From positions 30,084,177-30,148,176 of the forward strand of contig JAJEKV010000001.1 in NCBI GenBank assembly GCA_021234155.1: a stretch of DNA of 64,000 nt. Reading direction: 5' to 3'. Of the stretch, positions 38,690 to 49,486 are shown piece by piece. A model generated the notes under the pieces. The model saw only the letters and a program-made list of their open reading frames with translations, did not search any database and was not told the DNA's origin. Position 1 is the stretch's first letter, and the number at the start of each line of letters is the position of its first letter. Origin of the DNA: Isoetes taiwanensis (taxonomy: Eukaryota > Streptophyta > Lycopodiopsida > Isoetales > Isoetaceae). The position numbers were made by a program, and so were the translations under genes.

Positions 38690-39175
38690 TTTTGGCTACT
38701 TGGTGTAAAGTGCATGATAATGGAATGGTGTGATGAAGAATAGTGACATAAAACTTGATGCTAGGCAATCTCTTTGGTGTAATAACTTTCTTGGAAATTG
38801 TGCCTTAGGTAGTGGTAGGTCAACTATGGAATAAGAGGCTATGTGTGAGAGATGTATAATGGGTATAGGGTGTGGAGATGCAAAAGAAAGAAAAAGAAAA
38901 AGAATAAGGGGTGATGGTATGTTGGAAAATGAGGTCAATGTGAAGGAATAGAGTAGAAATGACAATATGAAGGAGAAAAATACCATTTTCATAGCTTGCA
39001 AACTTCATAGGGGTCTTCAAACTTCTAGATGTAGATCCTCTCAATGTGTGATCTTGATTCGGGTTCAATGTCTTCACTTGGTTCTTCAACATAGTATCTT
39101 CTTTTTACGCAATATGAATAAGATTTGATGGCACCTTGCCATGTTGCCATAGCAGAGGGGCAACACAAGGTGATG
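38690..39175 (-). repeat. Divergent LTR fragment (minus)
   Basis: The layout resembles the outer part of the gypsy LTRs here: AG-rich tract, GGGGTCTTC…, then an inverted pair TGTTGCC / GGGCAACA at about 39152-39175 that would be the LTR start on the minus strand. The left limit is uncertain. No coding content. Confidence 0.5.
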
Positions 39176-39633
39176 GAACATTAAAGGGAAATGAGTAAAG
39201 GGTTTGAGCAAAGATGGCAATTATGGCAAAGCAAGCATGGCAAAGGAATGAACAATGGATATGGGAACAATGTTGAGCCACAAGTGCAAAAATGAGGGTA
39301 GTGGAGTAAAGCAAAAGGAAAAAAAAATTAGAAACTATACACCATGGGGTCTTTCCAAACTCGTAACTTCCAATCTTCAAACTATGTCTTCCAAACTTCA
39401 TAACCCAGATTCTTCTAGAGCATATTCTTTAACTAAGCATTTGATCCCAAATAAAGTACCTCTTGTGAACTTTTTGGCTTGAGTACTTGTTGACCTAGAA
39501 AGTTAGCATCTTTTGACCTTCACACCAATGTTGACTACCAAGCTCTTCAATCTTTTGACCTAGTCTTCAGAAATGACACAACCTAACTTGAAGGCATAGA
39601 ACACAATTAGCATGTTGCCCTTTGGGGCAACAA
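39176..39633 (-). repeat. LTR fragment (minus), E4-type
   Basis: The reverse complement resembles the first part of the E4 LTR (Cys/Thr-codon-like CCACTACCC, TTGTTCATTCC, GCCATAATTGCC blocks). It ends on the right with the start hairpin CCCTTTGGGGCAACA at 39633. It is truncated on the left. Confidence 0.7.
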
Positions 39634-39717
39634 TATTCCCATTCATGTCACATTGGACTCTATCTTCACCACCTTTCTTCAAATCCATTGAGGTCCATTG
39701 GATTGCCAAACACATCT
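39634..39717. other. 84-bp spacer between head-to-head LTRs
   Basis: This short unique segment lies between a minus-strand LTR start and a plus-strand LTR start. I do not recognise its origin. Confidence 0.5.
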
Positions 39718-40472
39718 GTTGCCCCAAAGGGCAACATACTAACTGATGGTTCATGTATTGAAGTTAGGTCAAGTCATTTTGGAAGAATTAGATCAAAGAA
39801 GAGCTTGGTAGTCAACATTGATGTGGAGGTCAAACAACATCAATCTTCAAAGGTCAACACAAATATTCAAGGTCAACTCCCATGGAAGATACTCCATTTG
39901 AGGTCAAAAGGTAGTCAAGGATGTTTTATGAGATTACGGGTTGAGAGAAGGAATGGAAGATGCTTTTGAAGATTGGAAGACAAAGTTTGGAAGACCCGAG
40001 GGTATTTGATTCCACCTCTAGCCATTTTTATCCATATTCTTACCCCCCATTTTGAAATTTTCCTAGTCATATTTCCCTTATACCTATATCCCCTTGCTCA
40101 CCTTTTTGCCAATCACAGGTGCTTTGCCTAAATCCCTTTTTTCTTAATGCCTTTTGCCTCTCCCAAAGATGATCTTCCCATTTCATATTCTTTTCTCATT
40201 TTATTCCCCATGTCACACCCTTGCAAATGCCCCTAGTCTAATTCTTGTTTGTAATTTCTTATACCCCTTTTGCTTCACCCACCATTGTGCCTTAAGTATC
40301 CATGTTGCCCATATACCCCATGGAATATTCCAAGCATGGTATCTAGACCTAGCATATTCCCAAGAAATTAGGGTTGCCATTGCCTCAAATGATCTAAACT
40401 TCTCAACTATTTTTATGGGCCACCTTTTTAAACCCATAGCCTAGCCTTTCAAAATTTCGAAATACAACATGG
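39718..40472 (+). repeat. LTR fragment (plus), divergent
   Basis: Starts TGTTGCCCC…GGGCAACATAC and follows the LTR pattern (ACTAGG/AGGTCAA blocks, GGAATATTCC, TTAGGGTTGCCATTGC). It is cut at 40472 by the truncated LTR that opens copy B. Confidence 0.7.
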
Positions 40473-42407
40473 TTAGAACCTCAGATCACCAGGTGATCAA
40501 TCTATGCAAGCAAATTTCAATGATAAGTCAAAACTTGAAGTTTGTACCTTTCCCATTTTCGAGGAAATTGACACCTTTGTCAAAGCAGGTTATTGGCATT
40601 GATATACAGTCGTTTTGAGTCAACCGCATGAACTTGATCGAGAAAAGATGTAGGTATTTTCGATGGTAAAGCTTGACCAAGTCAGGAGGTATAGTTTAAT
40701 GAGTTATTCGAGCTCAAAGTGCGATCAAAATTTGGTCAATATGATCAAAATCTAATGATGATGGAGGGTGGAGATTTTGATTTGCAGACGAGTTGTTGAG
40801 AATCTCCAAAGCAAATGTGCTTTGAAGTGAGCTGATAAGGAATCTAGGCAAATGGGTGGATTATCATCTGGATAAACAAAAATAATTTTGTAATGGATTT
40901 GGCAAAAATCTGAGTCAAGAATAATCAAAAACAGAGATACAAAAATTTCTAACTCAAGTTGTGAATAAGATTTTTTGGATTTTTCAAGGCATATAGGTTC
41001 CAGATGCTTCAGGTATTGATGGCAAATGGGTCAAAGGCAATCAAAAGTACTCAGGGATTTTCTATAAAATTTTGAACAGAGGAAAAAAATTGTAAAGGAT
41101 CATAACAGAGATAATTTCTTCAGATAGGCATCAAATTTCATTGATAGGAATGTAAATCAATCATAATAATGTTGGGAAATAATAATTCAGTACTTCAAAA
41201 TCAACTTCAGGTCAATAAAAAGTTTCAATAGATAATTTCCAACCAAATCTCTTGTGACTTGATCGGGGAGTACTCAGAGACTTCCAAAATCCTTCCAGTC
41301 ATGCTCAGCAATGATCACGGAAGGTTTTATGCCTGGGCCTTCAAGAAAGTCCTTTTGTCGAATCCCATGTTTTTATCTTAGTTTTCAAATGTTTGCTTAA
41401 TCTTAGCCTTGATTGATGGGTTTATTCGGTTCATAAAGAGTGGGAAGGTCAAAATAGGTAGATTCCGAGGGTTCTGGTGCCAAATCCGGCGAGATTCGAG
41501 GTGGAAGCAGAAATTTAGGGTTCTTGGCTGTATTTTCTCAGAAATAGCGCGACTGATTTCAGTATTTTTTCCCGTATATCCATGGAATATGCTGTATTTT
41601 TTATTTTTGCAAAGCTAGGCCATGGTTTTAAAAGGTCACTTATAGAAAATTGAAGAGGTGGATCACTTTAGCAATGGCAACCCTAATTTTTCTTTGGGAA
41701 TATGCTAAGTCCTTGGGCACAATGGTCAAGAATATTCCATAAAGTATACAAGTGGCATGGCATAATGGTAAGGACTTGCAAAAGGGGTCTAGGCTAGGGA
41801 ATTTGCAAAAACAAATGTCATATGAAGTGAGAAAGTATAGAGGCAATGGGGGGATGTGGATGTAATGGGGAAAAGAAAATGGGTAAGGCAAAATAAGGTA
41901 GGCAAAGGTAAACAAAAAAGAGGGTATGGGTGTGGGAAGAAATGGCTAGAAAATCTCAATGGATAGAGATAGAATATGAACAATGATTGGATGAGAATGG
42001 CCAAGGGATAAAATCAAGCACCATGGGGTCTTCCAAACTCTTTGACTTCCAATCTTCAAAAAATGTCTTCCAAACTTCATAACCCAGAATCTTCTAGAGC
42101 ATACTTTTTGACTAAGCATTTTGACCTCAAATAAAGTACCTCATGTAAATTTGAACCTCGAGCACTTGTTGACCTGAAGAAAGAACATCCTTTGACCTCC
42201 ATATCAATGTTAAATGCCAAGAGTCTTCCAAACTTTGACCTAGTCTTCCAGCACTTTCCAACACTTTGCACCCAGCACTTTCCAGCACTTTGCACCCAGC
42301 ACTTTCCAGCAGTTTTCAGCACTTTCCAGCATACTTTTGCCCTAAAGTAAATTGACCTAGTTTGAATGCATAGACCACAATTAGCATGTTGCCCTTTGGG
42401 GGCAACA
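40473..42407 (-). repeat. E1-type LTR, 3' truncated, copy B
   Basis: Minus-strand LTR with the start hairpin at the right end (42387-42407). Its 3' end is lost at 40473, and no element body is attached. CAGCACTTTC repeats lie at 42245-42330. It interrupts copia gag at the same base as in copy A. Confidence 0.9.
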
Positions 42408-43182
42408 AAGAGTAACAAGGCCCCAATCTCTCTTTTACAAAGTTAGAGCTGCCTCTTTTTTTCTGTTTTCTTGCAAACAAAACCTCTGGAGATTGGTCAT
42501 CCTCTTGTATGCCCTTTGTCTGCTCAAACTCAGTTCGGATCATCCTTAGAGCATGTTCTTTTGAGGTAGCTATATTTCTTACTAGAGTTGCAAGCTGAGA
42601 ATTATGTGAAACAGCCCTAGATAGTGCCAAAATTTGATATTGTTCACTTAGAACATTTCCAGCTCCTTCAAGATCTGCCACAATTGAATCAAACTTCTCC
42701 AAAAATTCTGTTAGATTATCTTTTTCAAACAACTTTAGCTTCCTTAGTTGTTTTTCTAACAAATCAATTTGAGATGAGCTTTTTACCTCATACTGACTTA
42801 TAAGGTACTGCCACATTTCATGTGGCTTTAAACCCCTTAGCCTCAGCTTAAGAGCAGTGCCAACTTTGCTCAGAATAATCTGCTGTGCTTCCATAACCTT
42901 GGTGTCATCTGCTACAGCAACAGTAGCAACAGTAGGAGCAGAAGATGCTCCTGAACCTTCTGGATTTCCACTCCCTCCACCTGGATTGCTTGAACTAGTA
43001 CCTGGACTTGTACTCCCAGAGCTGGCTGAACTAGTAACTCTAGCTTGACTTCCATCTATAAGATGCCACAAATGCTCAAACTCCAATACAGACTTAATAG
43101 ATTCCTTCCAGACTTGAAATCCAGTATCCCCCTTAAACACTTCAATTTGATTTAACAAATTTGCTGCAAATCTAGTAGACAT
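42408..43182 (-). pseudogene. Copia gag fragment, copy B (open, 3'-truncated)
   Basis: Ty1/copia gag, which would form the particle shell. The start is the ATG at 43182 (MSTRFAANLLNQ); the frame upstream is open but has no better ATG. The frame is continuous for about 258 residues: TGFQVWKESIKSVLEFEHLW, a Ser/Gly/Pro-rich insert, RLRGLKPHEMWQYLISQYEV, LEKQLRKLKLFEKDNLTEF, and a basic end (ARKQKKRGSSNF) where zinc knuckle and protease would follow. The E1-type LTR cuts it at 42407, adding LTR-derived residues. Confidence 0.88.
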
Positions 43183-43201
43183 TATGACTTTAGCCAACCT
43201 G

Positions 43202-43213
43202 GCTCTGATACCA
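43202..43213 (-). promoter_or_regulatory. Primer-binding site, initiator tRNA-Met (copia, copy B)
   Basis: TGGTATCAGAGC on the element strand, one base from the LTR at 43215. Confidence 0.92.
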
Positions 43214-43214
43214 A

Positions 43215-43823
43215 TGATAGAAAATGAAATCTACTAGATGCTTTTCTTTTCTCAGAATCACAAGCTTATAACTTGTTCAAAGAAACTACAAATGCAATGA
43301 CTTCAAATGGAAAGGTTATAGACTTAATTTTTCAATTGCATCTTGATAGCAACATATATTTGGCTAGCAAATACATCACAAGGGAGCCACAATTTGGTCT
43401 CTAATCCCTTGTGATCATCAAGTGCAAACGTAAAACAATCTAACCATTAAGCTAAACCTTAGTCATTAATACCAAAATGGTACTGTAGCAATGGGATCAC
43501 TTCGAACACTGTAGCAAAAAGTCTGCTTCAACTTATAACCATGATTCCGGCACTGTATTAATGGTCTATGCTCCGTTGTGCATCAAACACATTGTATTCT
43601 TGGTATTTATCTATGATTCGCAGTCGGTTTCGGCCGGATAAACCTGCTAACTCTTGAGAATCTGGAGCTTTCGATATATCCCACATACGTTACAACGAAG
43701 AAAGGCTTTTGTATAGAATTATCCCACATGCATTCTTCTAAATATGAACTTGGAAACCATTGATTCACAATTCGAACCTTTAGTGCTTTTTTTTTTTCAA
43801 GAGATGTAACCATTTCTATACCA
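43215..43823 (-). repeat. Copia 5' LTR, copy B (about 609 bp)
   Basis: Bounded by TGATAGAAAATG at the primer side and CATTTCTATACCA at the outer side, which form an imperfect terminal inverted repeat. The outer boundary is inferred from that repeat and from E3 pol sequence resuming soon after. Confidence 0.7.
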
Positions 43824-44243
43824 TTGCACCTTCAAATTCATATCAAGTTCCAATATGATCTGAGGTTATAGAACTGGCTTCAACTGAAGAAAGTATTATA
43901 TGACCTAATTCTTAACAGTATGAATTAAAGAATTTCAAAACTTGGAGGCTCTGTCATGTACCAAGGGAGCAGAATAGTGAGGCTGATGCACTCTGCAGAA
44001 GTGTCCTTCTCGAAGACTTGGCTGAAGGAGCAATTCGGGAGGAAGAACTAGAGAAAAAAAAGACCTACAACAACTCTATCCTATTTTGATAATTAATGTT
44101 AGTGAAGAAAAATAGGAAAAGGAAATCAAACTGAACAAGAAAGGTTTAGATAGAGTGTTGTATGTTGGAGATTTGTTTAAGGAAGAAGATAACACCTTTG
44201 TCACAAAATTCTTTGATGATTGGAAAGATATTTTTGCTTGGGA
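43824..44243 (+). pseudogene. E3 pol fragment: end of RNase H and linker (copy B)
   Basis: As in copy A: NFKTWRLCHVPREQNSEADA then LCRSVLLEDLAEGAIREEE, an acidic linker and FFDDWKDIFAWD, matching the E4 region between RNase H and RT. An in-frame TGA/TAA lies near 44088. It ends where the truncated LTR begins at 44244. Confidence 0.75.
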
Positions 44244-46138
44244 TTAGAACCTCCAGATCACTTAAGGTGATCAATCTGTGCAAGCATTTTTCAGAGAAAC
44301 AGCTCAAATATCAAATGTTCATACCTTTCCCAATTCAAAAATATGGGACCTTCACTCAAATCGATGTAGCTGGTAGAGATGAATTGATTTCTGAAGTCAG
44401 ATTATTGTGACTGGTACAGAAAAGTTGTGGGCATGCAATGGTAAAAACCTTGACAAAGTCTGGGCTCAAACCTGTGAGATATTCGGGTTCAAAGTAGGGT
44501 CAATTTTTGGTCAATGTGAGTCAAAACCACAGACAGATCTCAGAATTATAGAACTCGAGTTGCAAATGGATTTTTTGAGAAATTCCAAAGCTAAGGTGAT
44601 ATCCATGTACCAGGGATATGAGGCAAACAATCAAATCCTTTTTTGGATCACCAAAAGTATTTTTTTGGTACTAATTTGTAAATGACAGTCAAGAATCATG
44701 TCAGACAGAATATGAAAATTTGTAACTCGAGCTTTGAGGGAGATTTTCTTGAACTTTTTGTGCACACAGGTGCAAATATATGCAAGAATGAGAGGCAACT
44801 TGTCAAATGCAAATATGGAGTGCAGGATGTTTTTACTGTGAAATAGTTTGAATGGCAAAAATGCTAGAAATCACGACAGACAGATTTTTCAATACTTGGC
44901 AGGCAATTTTCATTGATATGAAGGAAATACAAGGTGAATATAAGTCATAAGAAGATAAATCAATCATCAGAGGGTGTCAAATAATATCAGGGTAAAATAA
45001 TCAGTCTAATTTTTGCAAATCAGACTGTGGAATGCTCAGGTACTTCAAAAACTTCTTCAGATCATGTTCAGCATGTATCAATGTCAATGTTGATGCGTCT
45101 GGGCCTTCAAAAAGTGTCTCAGTCGGATCCCCTGTATATAGTTCAATTTTCAAATGATTTCCAAATCTTAGCCTTAATTTATGGGTTTATTCGATTCCTA
45201 GAGGGCGGGAAAATAAAAATAAATAGGTTGCAGGGTTGTTGGATCCAAATCCATGCGTGATTTGAGCTGAAAAACTTGGTTTAGGGTTCTTGGCCGTATT
45301 TTTAGGTGGAAATGGAAGCGATATGGTCTCTGTATTTTTTGGAGGTATATCCTGGAATATGCCCTATTTTGACCTTTAAAAATATTCGACCATGGTTTTA
45401 AGGAGTTCTCTTAAAATAATCAAAGGGCTCTTGAAAATTTTAAGACCATGGGAAATCTCACACACTTGGGAGAGATCATGGAATATTTTAGAGTATCTTT
45501 TGTCTTATTTTTTCAAAGCAAGAATATACCATGGAGACACGTGTAAACATGAGAGCTCATAGGAAAATGGAAAATGGACCATGGGGAAATAGAAAATTAT
45601 GAGGCAATGGTAAAAATGAAAAGTTGGGCTAAGGATATTTGCAAAAAAGGGGTAGTGAAAAGACAAACAATGGTATTTTATGGTCATGAAAAAAAATGGG
45701 CTAGGAACAAACTCAAAGGGGTAAATATGGCAAAATAGGCATGGTAAGGTTTGGTTATGAAGAAGTTACTAGGAAACAATGCAAAGGGTAAAATATAGTA
45801 GAATAAGAGAGGAGATATGGGTGAGAAAAATAAAGGCAATGACCGAGATTTTGGAACCATGTGAAAATAGGGGTCTTCCAAACTCTAACTCCCAAACTTC
45901 TACAAATGACTTCCAATCTTCATAACCCAGGTTCTTCTAGAGCATGTCTTTGATCATAAAGAAAGTACCTCTTGTGATGTTTGACCTTGAGTATTTGACT
46001 TTAGATGGAGCACCCTTGGTCCTTCACATCAATGTTGACTACCAAGCTCTTCCAAACCTTGACCTAGTCTTACAAGATAATTTGACCTAGCTTTAATGCA
46101 TAGACCAACAATTAGTATGTCGCCCTTTGGGGGCAACA
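44244..46138 (-). repeat. Minus-strand gypsy LTR inside E3, truncated (copy B)
   Basis: The start hairpin is at 46118-46138 (CGCCCTTTGGGGGCAACA). It stops on the left at TTAGAACCTCCAGATCAC, the same LTR position as the break at 40473. The RT core of E3 is missing at this place, so insertion and deletion are linked. Confidence 0.85.
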
Positions 46139-47453
46139 GGGGGGTCAGCTTGAATCCAAAAAAATTTGTTTTCTTGTCTTCAAAAGGAGAACTGCTTGGA
46201 CACGTGGTGTCTACAAAAGGCATTCATGTTGCTGAGGCCAAGGTTGAGGCTTTGAAAAAGTTGGCACCTCCCAAGACACTCAAACAGGTAAAAAGCTTCG
46301 TGGGAATGACCAATTTCTTAAGAATGTATGTTCCCCACTTCTCACACACTATGAATCCAATTTCTAACCTCAAAAAGGTTGGAAAATTTTCCAAAAATGA
46401 GAGCAAGCACATTCTGGTTGATTGGAATGAAGAGTGCCAGGAATCTTTTGATAAAATCATCAATGCCATCTGTAATTCCATCCTGCTAAAGCCTCCTGAT
46501 TTAGAAAAGCCCTTCAAAGCTTATATTAGTGTCACCAAAAAGGCAATTGGTCTTGCTTTGCTACAAGAGGATTGTGTAATTGCTTTTGCAAGCAAAATGT
46601 GGTCAGATACTGAGCTAAGATATCCTAGATTGGAAAAGAGTGCAGCAGCTCTCATGTTTCTGATAGAGAGGCAGGGACATTTGCTACAAAACAGTCAAGT
46701 TCAGGTCTTTATGAGGCAAAATCCTTTGTCACTCCTTTTTGCTAAGGCTAAAATGATCATTGAAGTGTGCCATGAAGGAATATGTGGAGGACATTTTGCT
46801 GCTGACACAACTACAAAGAAAATCTTGAGGTCAGGATATTTTTGTCCTACCCTTTTCAAGGATTGTTATAATGCTATAAAATGCTGCCATAAATGCCAAA
46901 TCTTTGGTAGAAAAACCTTACAGCCAGCTCCCCTCACTGCTATAACCTCTCCTGGGCCTTTTCAAACATGGGGTCTAGATTTCATAGGTCCAATAGATCC
47001 ACCTTCTTCAGCTCAACACCAATTTATACTTGTAGCCACAGATTATTTCACTAAGTGGGCTGAAGCAATTCCTTTGAGAGAAGCAAATGCCTATGCTACT
47101 GCAAGGTTTCTTCATGAAAATATTTGTGCCAGGTTTGGAATTCCTTTTAAAATTATCTCTGATAGAGGAAGTCAGTTTGTCAATCAAACAATTACATTAT
47201 TGTTAGCCACCCTGAAGGTCAAGCACACTAAGAGCTCGTCCTATTACCCTCAAGGCAATGGTCAAGCAGAGTCAACCAACAAAGTTCTCAAGTCAATCCT
47301 GAAAAAGACTATTAGCATCTCGAAGAAAGATTGGCACCTAAAACTCCATGATGCACTTTGGGCCTATAGAACCACAATTAAAGCTTCCACAAGGCACACA
47401 CCTTTTAGTCTGGTTTATGGCATAGAGTCAGTAGTGCTTCTTGAATTGGAACT
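46139..47453 (+). pseudogene. E3 pol fragment: RT end, degenerate RNase H, integrase (copy B, open)
   Basis: One uninterrupted frame: RT thumb (SLNPKKFVFLSSKGELLGHV), degenerate RNase H (AYISVTKKAIGLALLQED, RLEKSAAALMFLIERQGHLL), then a direct jump from LLFAKA to KMIIEVCHEGICGGHF. About 120 residues present in E4 (end of RNase H, linker, start of integrase) are deleted. The integrase follows with a zinc region (CCHKCQIFG) and core with all three acidic sites: ATDYF (Asp), ISDRG (Asp), GQAES (Glu). It ends at VYGIESVVLLELEL, where the E4 LTR begins; the frame runs 67 codons into that LTR. Confidence 0.9.
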
Positions 47454-49445
47454 TGTTGCCCCCAAAGGGCAACATGCTAATGGAGGTCTATATGCTCAAA
47501 CTAGGTCAATTCATTTTAGAAGACTAGGTCAAAGTTTGGAAGATTCTTGTCATTCAACATTGTTATGGAGGTTAAAAGATGTTCATGCTTCAAGTCAAAA
47601 AATGCTCAAGGTTCAAACTTCACAAGAGGTATTTTATTTGAAGTCAAATGCTTAATCAGGAATATGCTTTAGAAGATTCTGGGTTATGAAGTTTGGAAGA
47701 TATTATTTGAAGTTTGGAAGTTGAAGTTTGGAAGACCCTGTGTATGTGGTTCCACCCTTGTCATCCACCTTGCCTAGCCATTTTTTCCATATCCACAATT
47801 TATTTGCCAACCACCCCATGACATTTTTCCTATTTACTCTTCATGACCACTCTTACATCATTACCCTCAAAAATTGCTTTTTCTTGTCATGAACATTTAC
47901 TCCACTACCCCCATTGTTCACTCTATTGCCATACTTGCCTTGCTATAATTGCCATCTCCCTCAAATTCCTTACCATTTCCTTCAGTGCCATTACCTTGCC
48001 TATTCAAAAATCTACCTAAGCCCTTGTTTCAAAAATACCATTCCCTATTATTTCCCTTGCCCCTCCTAATGTTCCTTCATGATTTCTTTTGCCTCCATTT
48101 TTGTGTCATCACATTGATAATGGCATATTCCCAACCTTGTCCAAAGATGTCCCAAAGATTCCCTATTCTGCTACACGTGTAGACATTCTTCCCCATGGTC
48201 AATGGGTTATAATCCCTTTCAATTTTCTATGGTTAAAAACCTTTAAATCATTGGCCAAGCTTTTGAAAATGGTCAAATACGGCATATTCCAGGCATATTT
48301 CTTTGAAAATACGGATCCGTATCGCGCGAAATTCTCAGAAATACAGCTGAAGAACCCTAAAAATAGAAAAATGACTCGAATCACACTTTCCCGCGCCCAA
48401 TTCTCGCTGAAATCACTCTATTCTTGGATTCCGGAACCTAAGCAACAGATTAAGCCTAAAATTATTACCTAAATCACTGGAACCGACATTTGAAACTATA
48501 TACAGAGGAACCACAATCACGACATTTTTTGAAGGCCCAGAAGTATTCAGATCATACATTGATCATTGCTGAGCAAGATCTAGACGATCCTTGAAGTTCT
48601 TGAGCTCTCCTCAACTGGATCCACAAGATTTAGTTGACATTACTTTCAGAAATTACCTTATGACTTTTGATGATTATTTTCTTGTACTTGAGATTATGAA
48701 GCATCCTTATCTGTTGTTATCTTGATATATTTACCTTCATATCAATCCAAATTGACTGTCAAGTTATTGAATTCGTCTCTGATATTTTCCTTAGCAATTA
48801 TTGCCACAAAAAATTCCACAGAAAAATCCCTGAGTGTTTTTAGCACCTTTGGCCTATCTGCCACCTATCCTTGGGTGTTAAGCAAGCCAAGGGAGCTGGA
48901 ATCATTCAAAAATACCAAGTATAGCTCAAATTCAAAAAAATTGCTCTCGGGTTTGAACAGTTTTGACTGTATTTTGCCAAATCTAGTTACAAAAAATACC
49001 TCCACACCTCCAAACGAGAATTTGACTGCTTGCCTCTCTTCTCTAGCACCATTGCAACCTATCTGCTTTGGGAAATTCTCAAAAAAATGATTGGCAAATC
49101 TCAATTTCTGATCACTGTTTTCTACATTTGACCTCTATTGACCAAAATTTGACCCCACTTTGAGCTCGAATAACTCACAGATTAAGTTTCTGACTTGGTC
49201 AGAGGCTTTACTGTTGGCTACCTACATTTGACTCAAAAAATCGATCTGCATCCCAACACCACAATTGTTTTGGCAAAGGTGCCATTTTCTGAAAATGGGA
49301 AAGGTATAGACTTTTTTGAACTTATCTTTGGAATTTTCTTGCATAGACTGATCACCTTAAGTGATCTGGAGGTCCTAACCCCAATTTGAGTGAAAACTCG
49401 AATTGGTTCTTGTGGTTGACCTTTAAGCCAGGTTTAGGGTCAACA
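47454..49445 (+). repeat. 5' LTR of E4, copy B (1992 bp)
   Basis: TGTTGCCC…GGGTCAACA ends, start hairpin 47454-47474, core palindrome ATACGGATCCGTAT at 48309-48322, and near-palindrome plus tRNA-Gln-like CTGGAGGTCCTAA at 49350-49380. The pol II promoter presumably lies within it, but I cannot fix a TATA box. Confidence 0.92.
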
Positions 49446-49448
49446 TTT

Positions 49449-49466
49449 TGGAGATCCTACCGAGAT
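49449..49466 (+). promoter_or_regulatory. Primer-binding site, tRNA-Gln (E4)
   Basis: TGGAGATCCTACCGAGAT, three bases after the LTR; about two differences from the consensus TGGAGGTTCTACCGAGAT used by the other elements here. Confidence 0.8.
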
Positions 49467-49486
49467 CTTCCTGGATCTCAGAACTC

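Larger units (their letters stand above)
37954..38690. other. Unclassified flank with simple repeats
   Basis: This non-LTR-looking stretch follows E6. It has a GC-rich start (CGTGTTACGGTCCCGCGTGC near 37987), a TGATG-type repeat and a poly-T run. I see no convincing coding region. Older transposon debris is possible. Confidence 0.5.
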
